64,000 nt of DNA from Undaria pinnatifida (GCA_012845835.1 JABAKD010000026.1:9224558-9288557), one strand, 5' to 3'. Numbered from the stretch's first letter, positions 1 to 12,789 are shown. Numbers and translations are program-made. Notes: generated by a model from the letters alone, not told the origin.

Positions 1-91
1 AAAATGCCAATACTTACCATTATAGTGGACAAAAAATAAGACACCTCCCAATAAAAACTCACTCATATAGTATATTACGAGTACCAACAAC

Positions 92-143
92 GCAGCTTGC
101 AAAGATGAGTATTGACCTGAAATTCGTCAAACTCGCGGCTGAC
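92..143 (+). repeat. Divergent copy of the VPM terminal module M
   Basis: The stretch from CAGCTTGCAAAGATGAGT onward matches the first part of the M module found intact at 49.2 and 61.5 kb, then drifts with small indels. Only the middle of M is recognisable, and the trinucleotide array starts shortly after it. Assignment rests on about 50 bases, so a chance partial match cannot be excluded. Confidence 0.45.
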
Positions 144-158
144 GTCCTTGAAAATTTG

Positions 159-1606
159 TTATGAAATAGTAGTAAAAGCAGCAGCAGTACGACGCGTAGT
201 AGCCGTAGTAATAGTAGTAGTAGCAGTAGTAGTAATAGTTGAAGGGGTAACAGTTACAGTAGCTGCAGTAGTATCAGCAGTTGTAGCAACAGCTGGAGCA
301 GTAGCACAATGGTAGCAGCGGCAGCAGGAGGAGTAGCAGTCGAGGAATAGTACCAGCAGCAGCAGCAGTAGTAGAAGGAGCAGCAGCAGTAGTAGTAGTG
401 GTAGTAGAATAATTGGTAGTAGTAATGGCCGTAGTAGGAACAGTACTAAAAGTTGCAGTGGCAGTAGCAGTAGCAGTAAGAGTAGCAGGAGTAGTAGTCG
501 TAGTAGTAGTCGTAGCAGTAGTAGCAGTCGTAATGGTCGTAGTAGTAATAGTGGTAGAAGCAATTGTAGTAGTAGAAGCAGTAGTAGCGGAACTAGTAGG
601 AGTAGTAATCGTAGTACAAGTCGCAGTTGTAGCAGTGTAGCAGTCGCAGATTTTGTAGTATTAATAGTAGCAGTATTGGTAGGAGTAGTGGTGGTAGGAG
701 TACAGTAGTAAAAGCACCAGTTGTAGCAGTAGTAGCTGTAGTAGCAGTGGAAGAAGTAGATTTGATAGTAGAAGTAGCAACAGGAGCAGCAGTAGCAGAA
801 CCAGCAATAGCAGCAGTAGCAGCCGCAATTAGCAATAAATAGCAATTTGCGGTGGCAGTAGAAGCAGCTGCAGTAGTAGTAGGAGCAGCAGCAGCAGAAG
901 TAGTAGTAGTAGCGGTAATAGCAATGATAGTAGCGGTATTAGTTGTAGTAGCAGCGGCAGTAGGAGTAGTAGTAGTGGGTGTAGTAGTAGTAGTAGTAGC
1001 AGCAGCAGTAGTAGTAGCAGTAGCAGAAGTATCAGCAGTTGTAGCTGCAGTAGCAGTATTAGTAGTAGTAGTAGTAGTAGCAGCAGCAGTAGTAGCAGAG
1101 GCATAGTAGTAGCAGCGGTAGTAGTAGCAGTAGCATATCAGTAGCAGAAGCAGTAGAAGTAGTTGTTAAGTTGTAGCGGTGGTAGTAGTAGCCGTAGTGG
1201 TACTTGTAGTAGTAGCAATTAAAATAGTCGTAGTAGGAGCAGCAGTAGTAGCAGCAGTAGTAGCAGCAGTAGTTGCAGGAGTAGTTGCAGTATAAGAAGT
1301 AGCAGTAGCAGCGGCTGTTGTTGAAGCAGTAGTAGAAGTAGTAGTAGGAGTAGAAGCAGTAGTAGTGTAGTAGTAATAGTAGTCGTGGTATTAGTAGCAG
1401 TAGCAGTAGCAGCAGTAGCAGCAGTTGTATCAGCAGTAGCAGCAGTAGTCGTAGCAACAGTAGTTCCGGTAATAATAATGGCATTAGCTGTACTAAGAGT
1501 AGCAGTAGTAGTAGCAGCAGTAGCAATAGCAGCAGTAGTAGCGGTAGTAGTAGCGGTAGCAACAGCAGCAGCAGTAAGTAGGAGTAGTAGTAGGGGAAAT
1601 AGTACA
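159..1606. repeat. Impure trinucleotide array (AGT/AGC/GGT type)
   Basis: About 1.45 kb made almost wholly of GTA, GCA, GGT, ATA and AGA triplets in mixed order. Triplet phase is kept over hundreds of bases, so long stop-free frames appear on both strands: valine/alanine-rich on plus, leucine-rich on minus. These frames follow from the composition and I do not regard them as genes. There is no start context, domain or non-repeat sequence in them. Confidence 0.95.
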
Positions 1607-2440
1607 GTAGTATGACTTATTTCTGCCCCAACATAGGCCACGCTTGCGTTACCGGCGTGTACCTTTTCGACTTGCGACACCGCCGGGATTTCACGCCACC
1701 CACATCCCGAAGGGGAACCTTGCAGTATGTCACAATTGCCAATAGTAAAATGCGCAAATATATAAGATGACGCGTGCTACCATCTCTTAGCTACGATATG
1801 GGTGGCACATTGTAGTCAAGCCATGTCCAACTGACAGGGCTCCTTGACTGGCGAAGAACCGCATATCGTGGGAGTATCATCTACTCGAGTTGTACTCGGC
1901 TATTTTTCGTGTGCCTACTCAGTGGCATAGTTTGTCCGGTTAAGCGTACCGTTTTACTCAAACGTTTATTAAGGAGTTGCTGTGAGGGATCCTTGTCGAT
2001 ATGATCTTCAGAAGGTCTATCGCGAGACCACAGCTGACCGCAGTATATCCCAGATAGATAGTAGATTCTCTTATTGTTATCGAGCAATGCTTGCTGATTT
2101 AGGTTAGGATACAAGAGTGATCGAGAGGGGGGGAGGAGACAAGGGGGGGGATTGGAAGCTTGGCTCTGGCCAAGCTCCAAATACCTGCTCTCGTACTGGC
2201 AAGGTATCAAAAGCTTCAAGCCACGGAATTCCTGAGTGCATGCTGCTAACTGCCTACGTCGGCCTCTTATATAAGGCCACGTGTGTGACTCATTGCATAC
2301 TTGAAGTGGGAGTACGGACTAACTCACAATAAACCAATCACCTCCAGTCCTAGTGTTTTCCTGAGAACAATCCTGTTCATATGCGAGTGATATAGATAGT
2401 CAATATGTACCAATTGGTATGAAATTCGGACCCAGTAAAA
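1607..2440. other. Unique intergenic DNA, no gene seen
   Basis: No convincing coding frame. A TATATAA box at 2268-2274 lies inside a small hairpin (GGCCT...AGGCC) and is followed by AATAAA at 2328-2333. The pair could be a compact promoter/poly(A) arrangement, but nothing else supports a transcript. Confidence 0.5.
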
Positions 2441-2444
2441 AGAC

Positions 2445-2590
2445 GAGACAAAGCACCGGGTATACCCTCCCGCGCCCCTCCCTCCCTTCCAAGCCGACTA
2501 AACATAACTATGCCACAGGTTTAAACTCCTTTTCCCCGCCCCACTACATGCCACAGGTTTAAACAAATGAAAATTATCATATAATACTGC
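2445..2590. repeat. Fragment of C-tract repeat family (51-52 kb family)
   Basis: Contains two copies of the string GCCACAGGTTTA next to 'gactaaacataa' and C-rich tracts, then an 'ataatactgc' stretch. The same word order recurs in the cluster at 51.2-52.3 kb. It lies directly upstream of the first long VPM copy. Confidence 0.6.
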
Positions 2591-3034
2591 AATATCTGTT
2601 GCGTTAAACCTGCCACTACTTCGTCCAGACCAAAGTATTTAATAAGCAGGCTAATCACATATACTAAACCTTCTTGTAACCTTTTATTTTGAGGCTTCAA
2701 CCCTAGCCTCGCGAAGTGTTTCTGTTCAACCCACATAGTGTAGAAAAGTAATGAATACACCCATAGTCAAACTATGACCAGTAACGGTATTATAACTAGA
2801 GTATGATACCACTACAACCCATAGTTGTCAAGGTTGGTTGTTGCATGTCTATCTCCAGGGATAAATATGCCATTAACCATACTCGACAAAAGCCGTGAGG
2901 GGAAACGTTGAAATCACCAAACGTCCCTCGCAACTTTTTTAGACCCCGGAAGCAGTTTTCTTGGCATATATCAATACGTTTTGCGGATATGCACAACAGC
3001 CCCCCCCCCCAACCACTGCAACCTAATATGTATT

Positions 3035-3480
3035 TGAAAACACCACTCTGAAACAACACGATAACGAAGTCTAAAACATCACCCAAAACATACACGTATA
3101 GCAACCACCACGCGAATACAAATTCGTGTTCAAAACCCCCACTCTGAAACAACACGATAACGAAGCCTAGAACATCAACCCGAAAAGAGCCGTGTAACAA
3201 CATCCACGCGGACAGAAAAAAAAAAAATTGAAAACACCATTCTGAAACAACACGATAACGAAGTCTAGAACATCACCCAAAACATACACGTATAGCAACA
3301 ACCACGCAAACACAAAATAATACGTGTTCAAAACACCACTCTGAAACAACACGATAACGAAGCCTAGAACATCAACTAAAACAACCGCGCGGACCCAAAA
3401 TAACACGTATTCGAAAACACCACTCTGAAACAACACGATAACGAAGTCTACAACGTCAACCAAGAATGCCCACACACTAA
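3035..3480 (+). repeat. ~100-bp tandem repeat (VNTR) of VPM copy 1, about 5 units
   Basis: Units start near 3039, 3137, 3233, 3332 and 3416; the spacing is 97-99 bp with one shortened unit. The core contains 'ACACCACTCTGAAACAACAC', 'GATAACGAAGTCTAGAACATC' split over the unit, and usually an ACACGTGT-like palindrome. The same array has about 6 units in copy 2 and 4 in copy 3. Confidence 0.9.
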
Positions 3481-6107
3481 AACCACATTCACGTCTACAT
3501 ACGGAACCCAGTCAAAAGATAGAACCGATGTACCCTGAATTCCAAATTGGGGTCCCTACGACTCGGAAACATCGCATAGTCTACATATAGTCTTTGCACA
3601 CACCTAAAATACGTCAAAACTGTTCGTTGCCAAATAACAGGCTCATTCATCAAGAACGCAAGAACAAACAGAACAAGAGACGAGGTAATCGTAGCAGCGC
3701 CCATCATTATAGCATTCGACCGCCATATCACCTCCTTTGCAATTGGTTTTAGGCATCAGCGAACTGGGTCCAACGCATGCCCGTAGTGTTTTAGGTGGAG
3801 TGAGGAGCGGTAGTAAAAATGAAGTGCGCTGCTCGATAACCTGTTCCTGACCGTCGGTATACTGAACAATCTTCGGGCCCCGTCTCCTCTGTATCAGGCG
3901 TTTGCGGAATTTTATTTGTCATTTTCAAGCAAGCGGTTGCGTTGACGTATACTACCTGGCTTGATGTAAAGGAAAGGAACACCACTCAGTGATCATCTAC
4001 TACACGCTTGGGCATGTTTTCATGAGCACCACTAACAAGAGCACCAGACATGGACGCGACATCGACAGGACCACAACATCTTCGACAACAGTGGGGAGAA
4101 AACAGGGGCGTATAATCGTACACTAGATAATAGCAATGTGAAAAATAAGTACAGAAAGTTATGTTAACACTGCGGTAGACCACACTACCAACCTATTACG
4201 CAGGGTATTTCGTGCTTCGGGCCTTTTGCATGATCGCCTGACAACCTCTACCAAACGAAGTAGCATATGCGTAACAAAGTAAAGTCACCCTCGCGTTTAA
4301 TAGTGGTGACATCGCATGCCCACGTCACCTCGATTGGTGTATTTATAAAACGTATCTCTGTCTTGGATTTGGCGACCTCAGAGCCCCACATTGGCACGGC
4401 AAAAATCATTGGCGTGAAATCGTATATGTGAGACAATAATACTGTGAAAAGGAGATACAGAGAGGTATGCTAAAATTGCGGTAAACCGCACTACTAACTT
4501 ATTACGTAAGGTATTCCGTACATACCGTCTGCATGATCGCCTCCCAACCCATGCCAAGCGAAGTATGACTAACGAAGTAACGTAATTGAGCGGGTGTACA
4601 CTAAGCGTTCCTTTCAAAACAATAACGATTCGCATCTCTCCCTGTCGTTCTCGATGGCGGTGAAATTGCATGACCATCACCTCGCCTGTTGTATTTGGCA
4701 ATATGCATCTCTTTCTCATAATTAGCGATGTCAGAAAATAATGATATCTACATGACTGTACCTATCAATTGAAATATTCTAGCTTTCGATCCATGTACAA
4801 CAACAACTTATGAAGCTATTAACACGTTGTTTACCACACCTAAGAGCTGGGTTGCATACTACATGTAACATCAAACCTTCTAGAAAAATAAACATTACCA
4901 GGCGGGTGATATAAAGGGGTGTCTTCTTGCTGCAACCGTCAGATTCGTCCCCTTCAAGGGTTTATAGTTTCCGCGCACATATTGAAATGCTCGCCCCCCC
5001 GCCCCCGGCCCCCCCCGATCCCTCTTGTTTAAGCGCACCACCTGAAATCAAAATCTGCCAGAGTGGTAAACACTACCAGCCAGCTGATATCATCTCATTA
5101 TCCATCTAGCCATCCATGCCGTAGCTCCAACTCATCTCCCCCCCCCCCCCCCCTTTGTTCTCCGCCCAGTTCGTTCAAACGCCCCACATACAATCGAAAT
5201 CGGCCAGAGTAATAAACACTAATAAGCCATTAATATCACGTCATTATCTTTCTAGCCATCTATGACGTAGCTTTCATTCATCCCCCCTCCCCCCCTCCAA
5301 CGCCCCCCCCTTCCCCACACCCCGCACGATCGCCTAGACCCAGCACCGCGCGTATAGTAGGCCCCTACATATACGATTAATACGCGCGATCGGAGGATCA
5401 CACACAATGTTGCGAACATCGGTGTCGACCAAGTCCTTGACTATAATATTTTATGTGACTTAAACCTCTTGAAAACCCTCCCCCCCCTCCCCGCGTTTTT
5501 TTTTTTTTTTCCCGCTTCCTTTTGCTTAAACGCCCCACCTACTATCGGAATCCGCCAGAGTAGTGAACACTTCCACGCCCTGGATATCGCCTCGTTATCG
5601 TTTCAGAGCCGTCCATGCCGCTGCTGCAAATCCCACCCACCCCCGTCCCCAACGCCCCCTCCTTCCCCACCACCCACACCATCGCCTAGACCTAGCACCA
5701 CGCGTACAGCAAACCCCTACATCCATGCGACCTAAAGCCCTCCCCCCCCGCCCCCGCCCCCCCCCCGCCACATTCCCCCCCCTCCCTCACAAGAAATATT
5801 TATAGTTTCCACGCACAAATTGACCTGCCCCACCCGTCCTCCCCCCCCCTCCCCCCTTCCTGCCCCCCTTATGATCAAAATCAGGCCCCCACGTCCTTGA
5901 AAACTCCGCCCTCCCCTCACCGGTTATTCGATTTACAGGATTCACTTGATAAACTGATGCATTTCCTTCCACAGCTGTCAGATTTTGTCCCCCTCAGAAA
6001 CGGGTTTTATAGTTTCCGCGCACAGACTGCCTAACATCACCCTGTTGACCCTGATAGCTAAACTGTAGTTGCAAGGGGAGTCGCCGACCTATATCCTTAA
6101 TGAGGAC

Positions 6108-6215
6108 ACACAACCCGTAATACGCGCGATCGGAGTATCACACACAGCTTGCAAATATGAGTTTCGACAAAATATTCGATCTCACAGCTGGAGTGTATTT
6201 CAATTTTTGTAAAAT
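6108..6215 (+). repeat. VPM terminal module M (copy 1)
   Basis: Ends the first long VPM copy. Plus-strand reading from ATG at 6157 begins MSFDKIFDLTAGVYF, and the minus strand is also open (VETHICKLCVILRSR). About fifteen copies or partial copies of this module occur in the window. Confidence 0.85.
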
Positions 6216-6225
6216 GTACTTGCCG

Positions 6226-8430
6226 AATCCTGGATCGCACGACAGCTGTTCTAGACACTCTATTGATCCCGAATCTCACTATTCCGATTCCGAATCGCAC
6301 AACAAATGAAATATATCAGAAACCAGACATTAAGGTGTTAGCAGACAGAGACGGTTAGTCTATAGCCCATGCAGATAGCAGATATCTAGTGGAACACTTG
6401 TTGCTGTTGTCTCACATAAACTCTTGTAAAAAATTTAGAGTCCGTGGTCACACAAAGGTGCTGGAGCCGTGGGAAGATACGAAAAACCAAATGAAATCAA
6501 AATTCGTCCGGGAAATACTACGCTTTCCCGCCTAAAACGCACGATACGAAGGCACACAAGTGAAAAAGTCCAATGTGCAAACTGAACTCACATGGCCGCG
6601 GGTATCCACTCAACTACAGCATGGAGTTACCCCGTTCCCGCAACTACCCAACTCGCGGCTATCAACTACAGCGGTTGGGCTGCCTGCACCGTACGATACG
6701 CGCGGTTTTCGTAAGCACAGACTAGCGCACCTGCTGTCTAGAGTGCTGTCGGAGTGACGACTCGCGGGAATACAGTGAAAAAAGAACATTCGAACAAAAA
6801 ACCACGATACAAATATCGACGATCGCCCCGCCTTCCCGAGTTATTTAACAGGTTGCAGCGCAGCTACTGCGCCCGTGCCTGAAAATTGAAAAATGCGGGG
6901 GGTCGTTCCCCATGAAGGGTATACAACTCTTACCAACTCTACAAAAATCAGTGACGTGTGAGTAACATGTTGTACTACTGACTCGTAAAAAAACCAGCAA
7001 AAAGGACGATCGCTGCTCTCGCGATAATGGTGTGCGTGCGGGTAGTGGGTCTTCGTGTGCTACCCTCCGCCTGTGGTTCTCCATGGCCTCCTCATCGCCT
7101 TAGCTCACTCGGCCCGCTCCATCGCACTTGCTCTTCTTGACACTCAATTCCAATCGGTTCCCCTTCTCTCCCGTCCCGAAAAAACAAACTGCTCCACACA
7201 TCTTGCGGTGCTGATCTGAAAAACAAAAATTCTCGTTCAAGGAGAGTTCAATCCGTCTCTTCCCGGCCCGTCGACGGCCAGTTGCCCTCCTCCTTCGTCG
7301 TCAAATGCAGCCTCGTGCCGGCGCCGTTCCTTCCACGAAAAGTGAGACTGCGCCGGAGCGTGGCTCGTGGTGGCGCCTGCCTCCGCGCACGAGCATCCCG
7401 ATTAAGCATTGCTGCAAGGCCGCTGCTGCCTGAAAAGACGCGCGAATCGTAGTTAACCATGCCTAGCGCACCACGTACGACCCAACTCTACCCGCACGCT
7501 TAAGCCTCGCGGCCACACGCAGCAGCGAGAAGGTATCACTCCTTGAGGGTGAGTCCGGCCTTACACCCGCCAGAGAGCCCCCCCCCACTCGCCACAAGCC
7601 TGCTATGGCATGCAAGGACACTATACATAACACGCCAGGTTTATTGTGAGGTGTGCAACTCACAAAGCGAGGAGAGTAGTAATATGTAGGTGCTACTGCT
7701 ACAATTACACGCGCGTCAGGACAGAAAGTGGTATACATAAACGCCGAGGCACACTTGCACCCTTGGTTCGCCGCATGATTGATAGCGACAAAATGGTGTT
7801 TACAAAGGGACGGTACCTACCGTGTAACACGTATGATGACACGTCAGACAATCTTCGACGACGAGTTTCTCTACACGCCGGAGAGCGAGACACCCAGCAC
7901 TTATACGCGTGCTACGACAGAGGTATCACATTTCTACTGAAACGATTTCTGAATGACGGCGCACTGAAATCAATATTGCTTTAGTCTCTTTTTGCAAAAC
8001 TTCCCTTTGTTTAGCTGCCATAGGCATTGGGCCGTTCATCGGGTAGAACGATTCATTTTGTCCAAATCCGCTGATGCGTGAGATGTAGAGCTCTTTAAGT
8101 CATTAGCGTCCCAAACAAAGAGTGAACCACCACAGTAGCATGCGTTTTGTATTTTGAAAAGAAATACCAATGGGATGTTTCTGGAGCACAGATTGACTTT
8201 GTGGATGCTCTCTTCCCTTTACAATAGAATCAGGATTATGCAGACATCGCGGGAGGAAGTTATCTGGCGTGATATTTGTCGTTACACACGATGCACCCCC
8301 AATCACCTGGAGCCTCGAACTACCACGGGAGAGTATAGCAAACGCTCTTCACCACACTATACTAAACCTTGCTCTGAATAATACCGCGCTACAACGGGAC
8401 CCCTACAATCCACCATCGTACGTTTCCGCC
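6226..8430. other. Mostly unique DNA, no firm gene
   Basis: No repeat family seen elsewhere in the window. A GC-richer patch at 7100-7600 holds a short minus-strand frame listed separately. Other open frames are short and overlap on both strands. Confidence 0.5.
7248..7460 (-). CDS. Weak candidate short ORF or first exon, 70 aa
   Basis: Starts with ATG at 7460 in a locally GC-rich patch. The predicted product is arginine-, alanine- and serine-rich (MVNYDSRVFSGSSGLAAML at the start), like an organelle-targeting leader, but I recognise no domain. Downstream on the same strand a pyrimidine-rich tract ending in TTTTTCAG could be a 3' splice site, so a spliced gene is conceivable. No partner exon can be shown. 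A chance frame in GC-rich DNA is the leading alternative. Confidence 0.18.
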   Translation of the reverse strand: MVNYDSRVFSGSSGLAAMLNRDARARRQAPPRATLRRSLTFRGRNGAGTRLHLTTKEEGNWPSTGREETD

Positions 8431-8433
8431 CGC

Positions 8434-8541
8434 TTAGCTGGCTGGCTGCCTTCCTTCCTGCCTTCCTGACTGATTTCCTGCGTGCCTGCTTGCTTGCCTG
8501 CCTGCCTGTCTGCCTGTCTGCGTGCCTGCCTGCCTGCCTGA

Positions 8542-8576
<35 letters not shown>

Positions 8577-8725
8577 CGTGCCTGCGTGCCTGCGTGCCTG
8601 CGTGCCTGCCTGCCTGCGTGCCTGCCTGCCTGCCTGCCCTCCTGCCTGCCTGCTTGCCTGCCTGCCTGCCTGCCTGCCTGCCTGCGTGCCTGCCTGCCTG
8701 CCTGCCTGCCTGCCTGCGTGCCTGT

Positions 8726-8756
<31 letters not shown>

Positions 8757-8796
8757 CCGGCCTGCCTGCCTGCCTGCCTGCTTGTCTGCCTGCCTG

Positions 8797-8857
<61 letters not shown>

Positions 8858-8965
8858 TGTCTGCCTGCCTGCCTGCCTGCTTGCCTGCCTGCCTGCCTGC
8901 CTGTCTGCCTGCCTGCCTGTCTGCCTGCCTGCCTGCCTGACTGTCTGCCTGCCTGCCTGCCTTTT
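8434..8965. repeat. CCTG/CAGG tetranucleotide microsatellite (~530 bp)
   Basis: Nearly uninterrupted (CCTG)n with scattered G, T or A substitutions of single bases. Because the 4-bp unit contains no stop in any frame, several stop-free frames run through both strands, giving ACLP-type (plus) and GRQA-type (minus) peptides. These are compositional and are not annotated as genes. Confidence 0.97.
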
Positions 8966-9199
8966 TGCCGTCGCATTTCTCTCTGCAGCGGCAGTATCAT
9001 TTGTTTGCCAGCGTCCTAAATAGCCGGGTTTCACAAACCCGGGGCCCACACGTGGACGAGGCTGCCACGTAAACTCGTGAGAAGTGATGCGTCGTTATTA
9101 ATCTTGGGTTTGCGGTCATTTCGTGGATGTTGTTGGTGGGATGCCCGTGTGACACGATGTAAATAATTAGTAAATTCCTTGGTTTTCTCCCGGCGCAAG

Positions 9200-9860
9200 G
9201 CCTACCTTCGCGCCGTTCACGCTTGCAAGCCCCGTATGTCGCTCTAACCCTAATTCCAAGTATGGCAACCATATCCACGAAGGTTACATGGAAAGCAGAA
9301 AATTGAGAATTTATCTGCCAAGATGCCTTCAACCACTTACATTACAGCATATCTAGTTGGAACAAGGACGCTGGTCCAGCCTGGGTATCACATTTGGGGA
9401 AATGTGTGATTGACATCGCATTCGGTACAACGACCCCGAAATCTCGTAGTATTTTGTCTGGATTCTTAATGCCCGTTTTGCACGAATTTAATTTGTCGTG
9501 TTTTAACGCAACATGGTATGTACTAGCCTTCTCTCACGCCATTCACGCTTGCAAGCCCCGTATACCACTCTAACCTTAAGTCCATTGATGGCAACCATAT
9601 CTACGAAGGTTATATGGAAAGCAGAACATTGAGCACTTATCTGTCAAGATGCCTTCGACTGCTTTCGGTACAGCTTATCTAGTCGGAATAAGAGGGCTGG
9701 TCGAGGCTGGATATCACATTTGGGAACAGGTGCGATTGACATTGCATGCGGTTCAACGAACCCGATATCTCGCAGTATTTACTCTGGCTTTTTACTGCTC
9801 CTTTTTCTCGAATGTAGAGTGCCGCGTTTTAACGCAGCATAATATGTACAAGCCGTTCAA
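9200..9860 (+). repeat. Tandem duplication, two ~326-bp copies
   Basis: Copy one (about 9200-9531) and copy two (about 9532-9860) share TTCACGCTTGCAAGCCCCGT, 'GGCAACCATATC', 'CAAGATGCCTTC' and 'GGTATCACATTTGGG'-type blocks at a constant 326-bp offset. By eye they are roughly 75-80% identical. A 145-codon frame crosses copy two (9649-10086) but has no recognisable domain, and copy one does not keep it open. Confidence 0.85.
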
Positions 9861-12690
9861 AAATTCGACGTGTATGGCACCGCTATCGTTTTTCGCTGCA
9901 ATCAAGTCCGACCCGGGGTCAAAGAGCATGACCTCTCGTTCTCGAGCAGTGCGTGCTGCCAGCGTATTTTCTTCAAAGGAATCTTCAAAGGAATGTTATG
10001 ATCGACTGCCCTCAATGCAGTGCAGTCGATGGAAGTCACGGCTTAGAGGGGGTGCGACGTTCTGGTCTGACTTAAACTCCCCATGAACCTCAATGTGCAA
10101 TGTATGCCGGTAGTTATAATATGCCGGTGCCCTGCCACATTGAGACTCTCGCATATCAACACCTTATAGCGCTTAGGCGAGACCGCAGTTATTAACAAGT
10201 GTAGCGTCACTGTAGTAGACGAAAACGTGCACATATGATCAAAACTCACTGGTGCCGTCGGTTGTGCGGAGAACTCCGGCCAGCAAGACTGCGGCAATAG
10301 CGCTAGCTCCACCGTTGAGTTGCATGGTGACGGCCTTCGAGCTTCAGACCTGATTGTCGAGTATGGTACAACAATGAAAAAAATAACGTTTGTTACAATT
10401 TGTTTGGCATTCGTCGCCCTTTCAGTAACCGTCGTGTCCTCATTTACTTCCTACTCCGATTTCAACAAACCGTGTTCGCTCTATAAAGTATGAAGTTGTT
10501 CCCTAATAGCACACGCCTCCTTTGGATTGACACTCGTGACCGGTCGATAAAACCCGTAATTTTCAACGTACATTTTTCCACATAATCTTTCTCTCGACTA
10601 CAGTATTCCACAATTTGCTGAGAAAGCAAGGTTCATCAGGAACACCTAAAACATTTCACGGCGAGCGCTACACTGGATTATTTATAACAATCGGTGCTCA
10701 AGGCGATGCCACAACACGGTGCAAGTATTGGTGGGATTTACCTTCGTATGTGCTATCTTTTAACCGGCCTTCACACGGCAGCCTTGACAAAATGAAGGTC
10801 GGTAGACATCGTGCAACGTTCGACGACAGGCGGAACAATCGCACGGACCGCGGCAGTAGATGCGGTAGATACATTTTTGGAATTTTCCAGTGTCCTGGTT
10901 AAGGTAGTCGCCTTCGCGCTTGGCACTGGGCTTGATATTTTGTATGTTTAAGTGAATTTCTAGGTCATCGTCAATCTGTTTGATCAAAACTACAAACGCG
11001 TACCACCCGAGATCCTTGAGAGGTAGAGGTTACTGAGAACTCAAACACGTATGTATGTGCACCGGGCGACGAGCGATGATCGGTGGTACTGCATCGCGGA
11101 AGTTGGTGCCGTAGGCAGGCCTCAAGGAGGTCTGGTTTTCACTGCTGATGTGGTCACCGCCTTCACCGTCTTTGTTCGTAGTAGTACTCTCCATATCCTT
11201 TATCTTCGAGATGTCTCTAGATACGTATAAACAATCCCCTGTTATTGACGGGGTCGTAATTTAAAGATTTACAAGGTGTGGCCGGTAGTCGCAACAAACG
11301 TGCCCAGGGGGCACGCTCATGCTATCTACAAATCGTTACCTGGTGCTTGCGGTTGTACTGCTGTATACGTATGCTCCATCGGAGTAAGGGTGGGCAGCAC
11401 AAACGGAGCCCTTTTCCTGCATCACGGTGTTGCTTCAAGGTCAATGCGTAGCATACAGGCACAGTTGCCAGCCTTCCATCTCTATTACGCCCGCACTTGT
11501 CTTTTTGATCGCCAATCATTGACCGCATCGCAACTGGGCCAGACAAAATGACACTTGACACACCAAGGGCAAGAAACACACCATTATATGTGCTTTAATC
11601 TGCCATTCATTGGCTACACGTTGGACGCATATCACGATGATCAAACGGACGAGTGCTTCGAAGCAAAAACGTTCACCTATTAGTCGAATTGATTTATGTA
11701 TTAAATAGCGTCGGCGAAAGAATGTGGGTCCGGAAGAGAGGCGCTGGCTCGTGTCGGGTTGAAGGACGGCCGTCAACTTCGACAACGAGGTTGAAAATCA
11801 TTAAGGGTAATGAAACGATGACTTTTTGGAAGGAAACATGTAGAATGTTATGCGCTGCCTCACTTGAATATCACGTACACTGGCCCGTGAATTGTCGAAC
11901 CGCAAGTTGTGTATACTATTTATTTAGTCTATACGTCCAGCGAACTGGCATATTGTCATATGACAATACCTCCAAACCTTGATAGGTTGAGGAAAATGAA
12001 ACTGCAACCAACCCAAATAGTTGTCTTTGGGCTGAGAACGGTTGATGATTCGAGAGGAGGAAGCAGAGGGGTGATCGCTGTAGGGCTGATGCTGTGGCTG
12101 GGTGAGGAGGAGGAAAGCTTGCCCCCAGAAATAAAGTGTAGTACCCCATTGAAAGGTCCCAGCACATCGCTCGGGCCTCTTGAAGGACGGCCGTCAAGCA
12201 ACTGCCAGTGTTGGATATATTTTTTATTACCAGTATGTAGACTAGTACAGTGCGTGACACCGAACAGCCAGTTAGGTAATTTGAAATTCACCCCGATAAT
12301 TGCAGGAATGTATACAGTTCGGGCTGCATTGCTGCAGACAGCGTAGAAAGACTCACTCTAAAACACCGGATCCAGCATTCCTAATCATGTTAGTATAGGC
12401 GTCTTGTACTGCAACGTAAGTCCAAGAGGTGTTGTGACGGGTCAACCAGACCGTCCGCGATCGCGTTCGCTTGCTCTGTGTACGTAGAGTATACAGGGTA
12501 TATCGTACGATGGGTGTTTAGATGCGACGAGAGCCAAACTTCAACAATATGAATGCTGTGGCTTATCCACGCAATAACCAACGCACTAGGCTTCCACGTA
12601 GAAAATGTTCACTGTAGCCGCCCCGACCAATCCTCGCGGTGTCGAGAGATGGTCGACTTCTCCTCAAAAAGGCGGTGTTGCCTGTGGTTC
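9861..12690. other. Unique DNA, no supportable gene
   Basis: Only short frames overlapping on both strands. I see no domain, RNA gene or repeat shared with other parts of the window. Confidence 0.5.
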
Positions 12691-12702
12691 CGAAAGTTAT
12701 GG

Positions 12703-12780
12703 TATTGTTGTTGCTGTTGTTGTGGTTGTTGTTGCTGTTGTTGATCTTGGTGATGTTGCTGTTGCTGTTGCTATTCTTCT
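12703..12780. repeat. Impure (TTG)n/(CTG)n microsatellite
   Basis: Runs of TTG, CTG and GTT triplets. Plus-strand frames here read as valine, leucine or cysteine runs, which is compositional. Confidence 0.9.
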
Positions 12781-12789
12781 TCCAACCAA

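Larger units (their letters stand above)
2590..6225 (+). mobile_element. VPM composite repeat, long copy 1
   Basis: Aligns by eye along most of its length with 18.9-22.2 kb and 57.5-61.6 kb. Order: a 5' part (2590-3035), a ~100-bp tandem array (3035-3480), a 1.4-kb single-copy part (3480-4900), poly(C)-linked modules (4900-6105) and the M module (6108-6215). A 48-bp stretch (3832-3879) is identical in all three long copies. No long reading frame exists. A short minus-strand frame around 3791-3985 recurs in copy 3, but the differences between copies mostly change amino acids, so it does not look selected. Best read as a non-autonomous mobile or satellite-like element. Confidence 0.75.

Noticed and set aside
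159-1606. Long leucine-, valine- or alanine-rich open frames
   Set aside because: They follow directly from the triplet array; both strands are open, and there is no unique sequence or domain.
2260-2340. TATATAA followed by AATAAA as a solo LTR
   Set aside because: No matching second copy, no defined ends and no target duplication could be seen.
3791-3985. Conserved short protein in VPM (also at 58604-58867)
   Set aside because: The three copies differ mainly at residue-changing positions, and the frame's ends are not conserved.
8434-9049. Long ACLP- and GRQA-repeat proteins on both strands
   Set aside because: A CCTG tract has no stop in any frame, so these are compositional.
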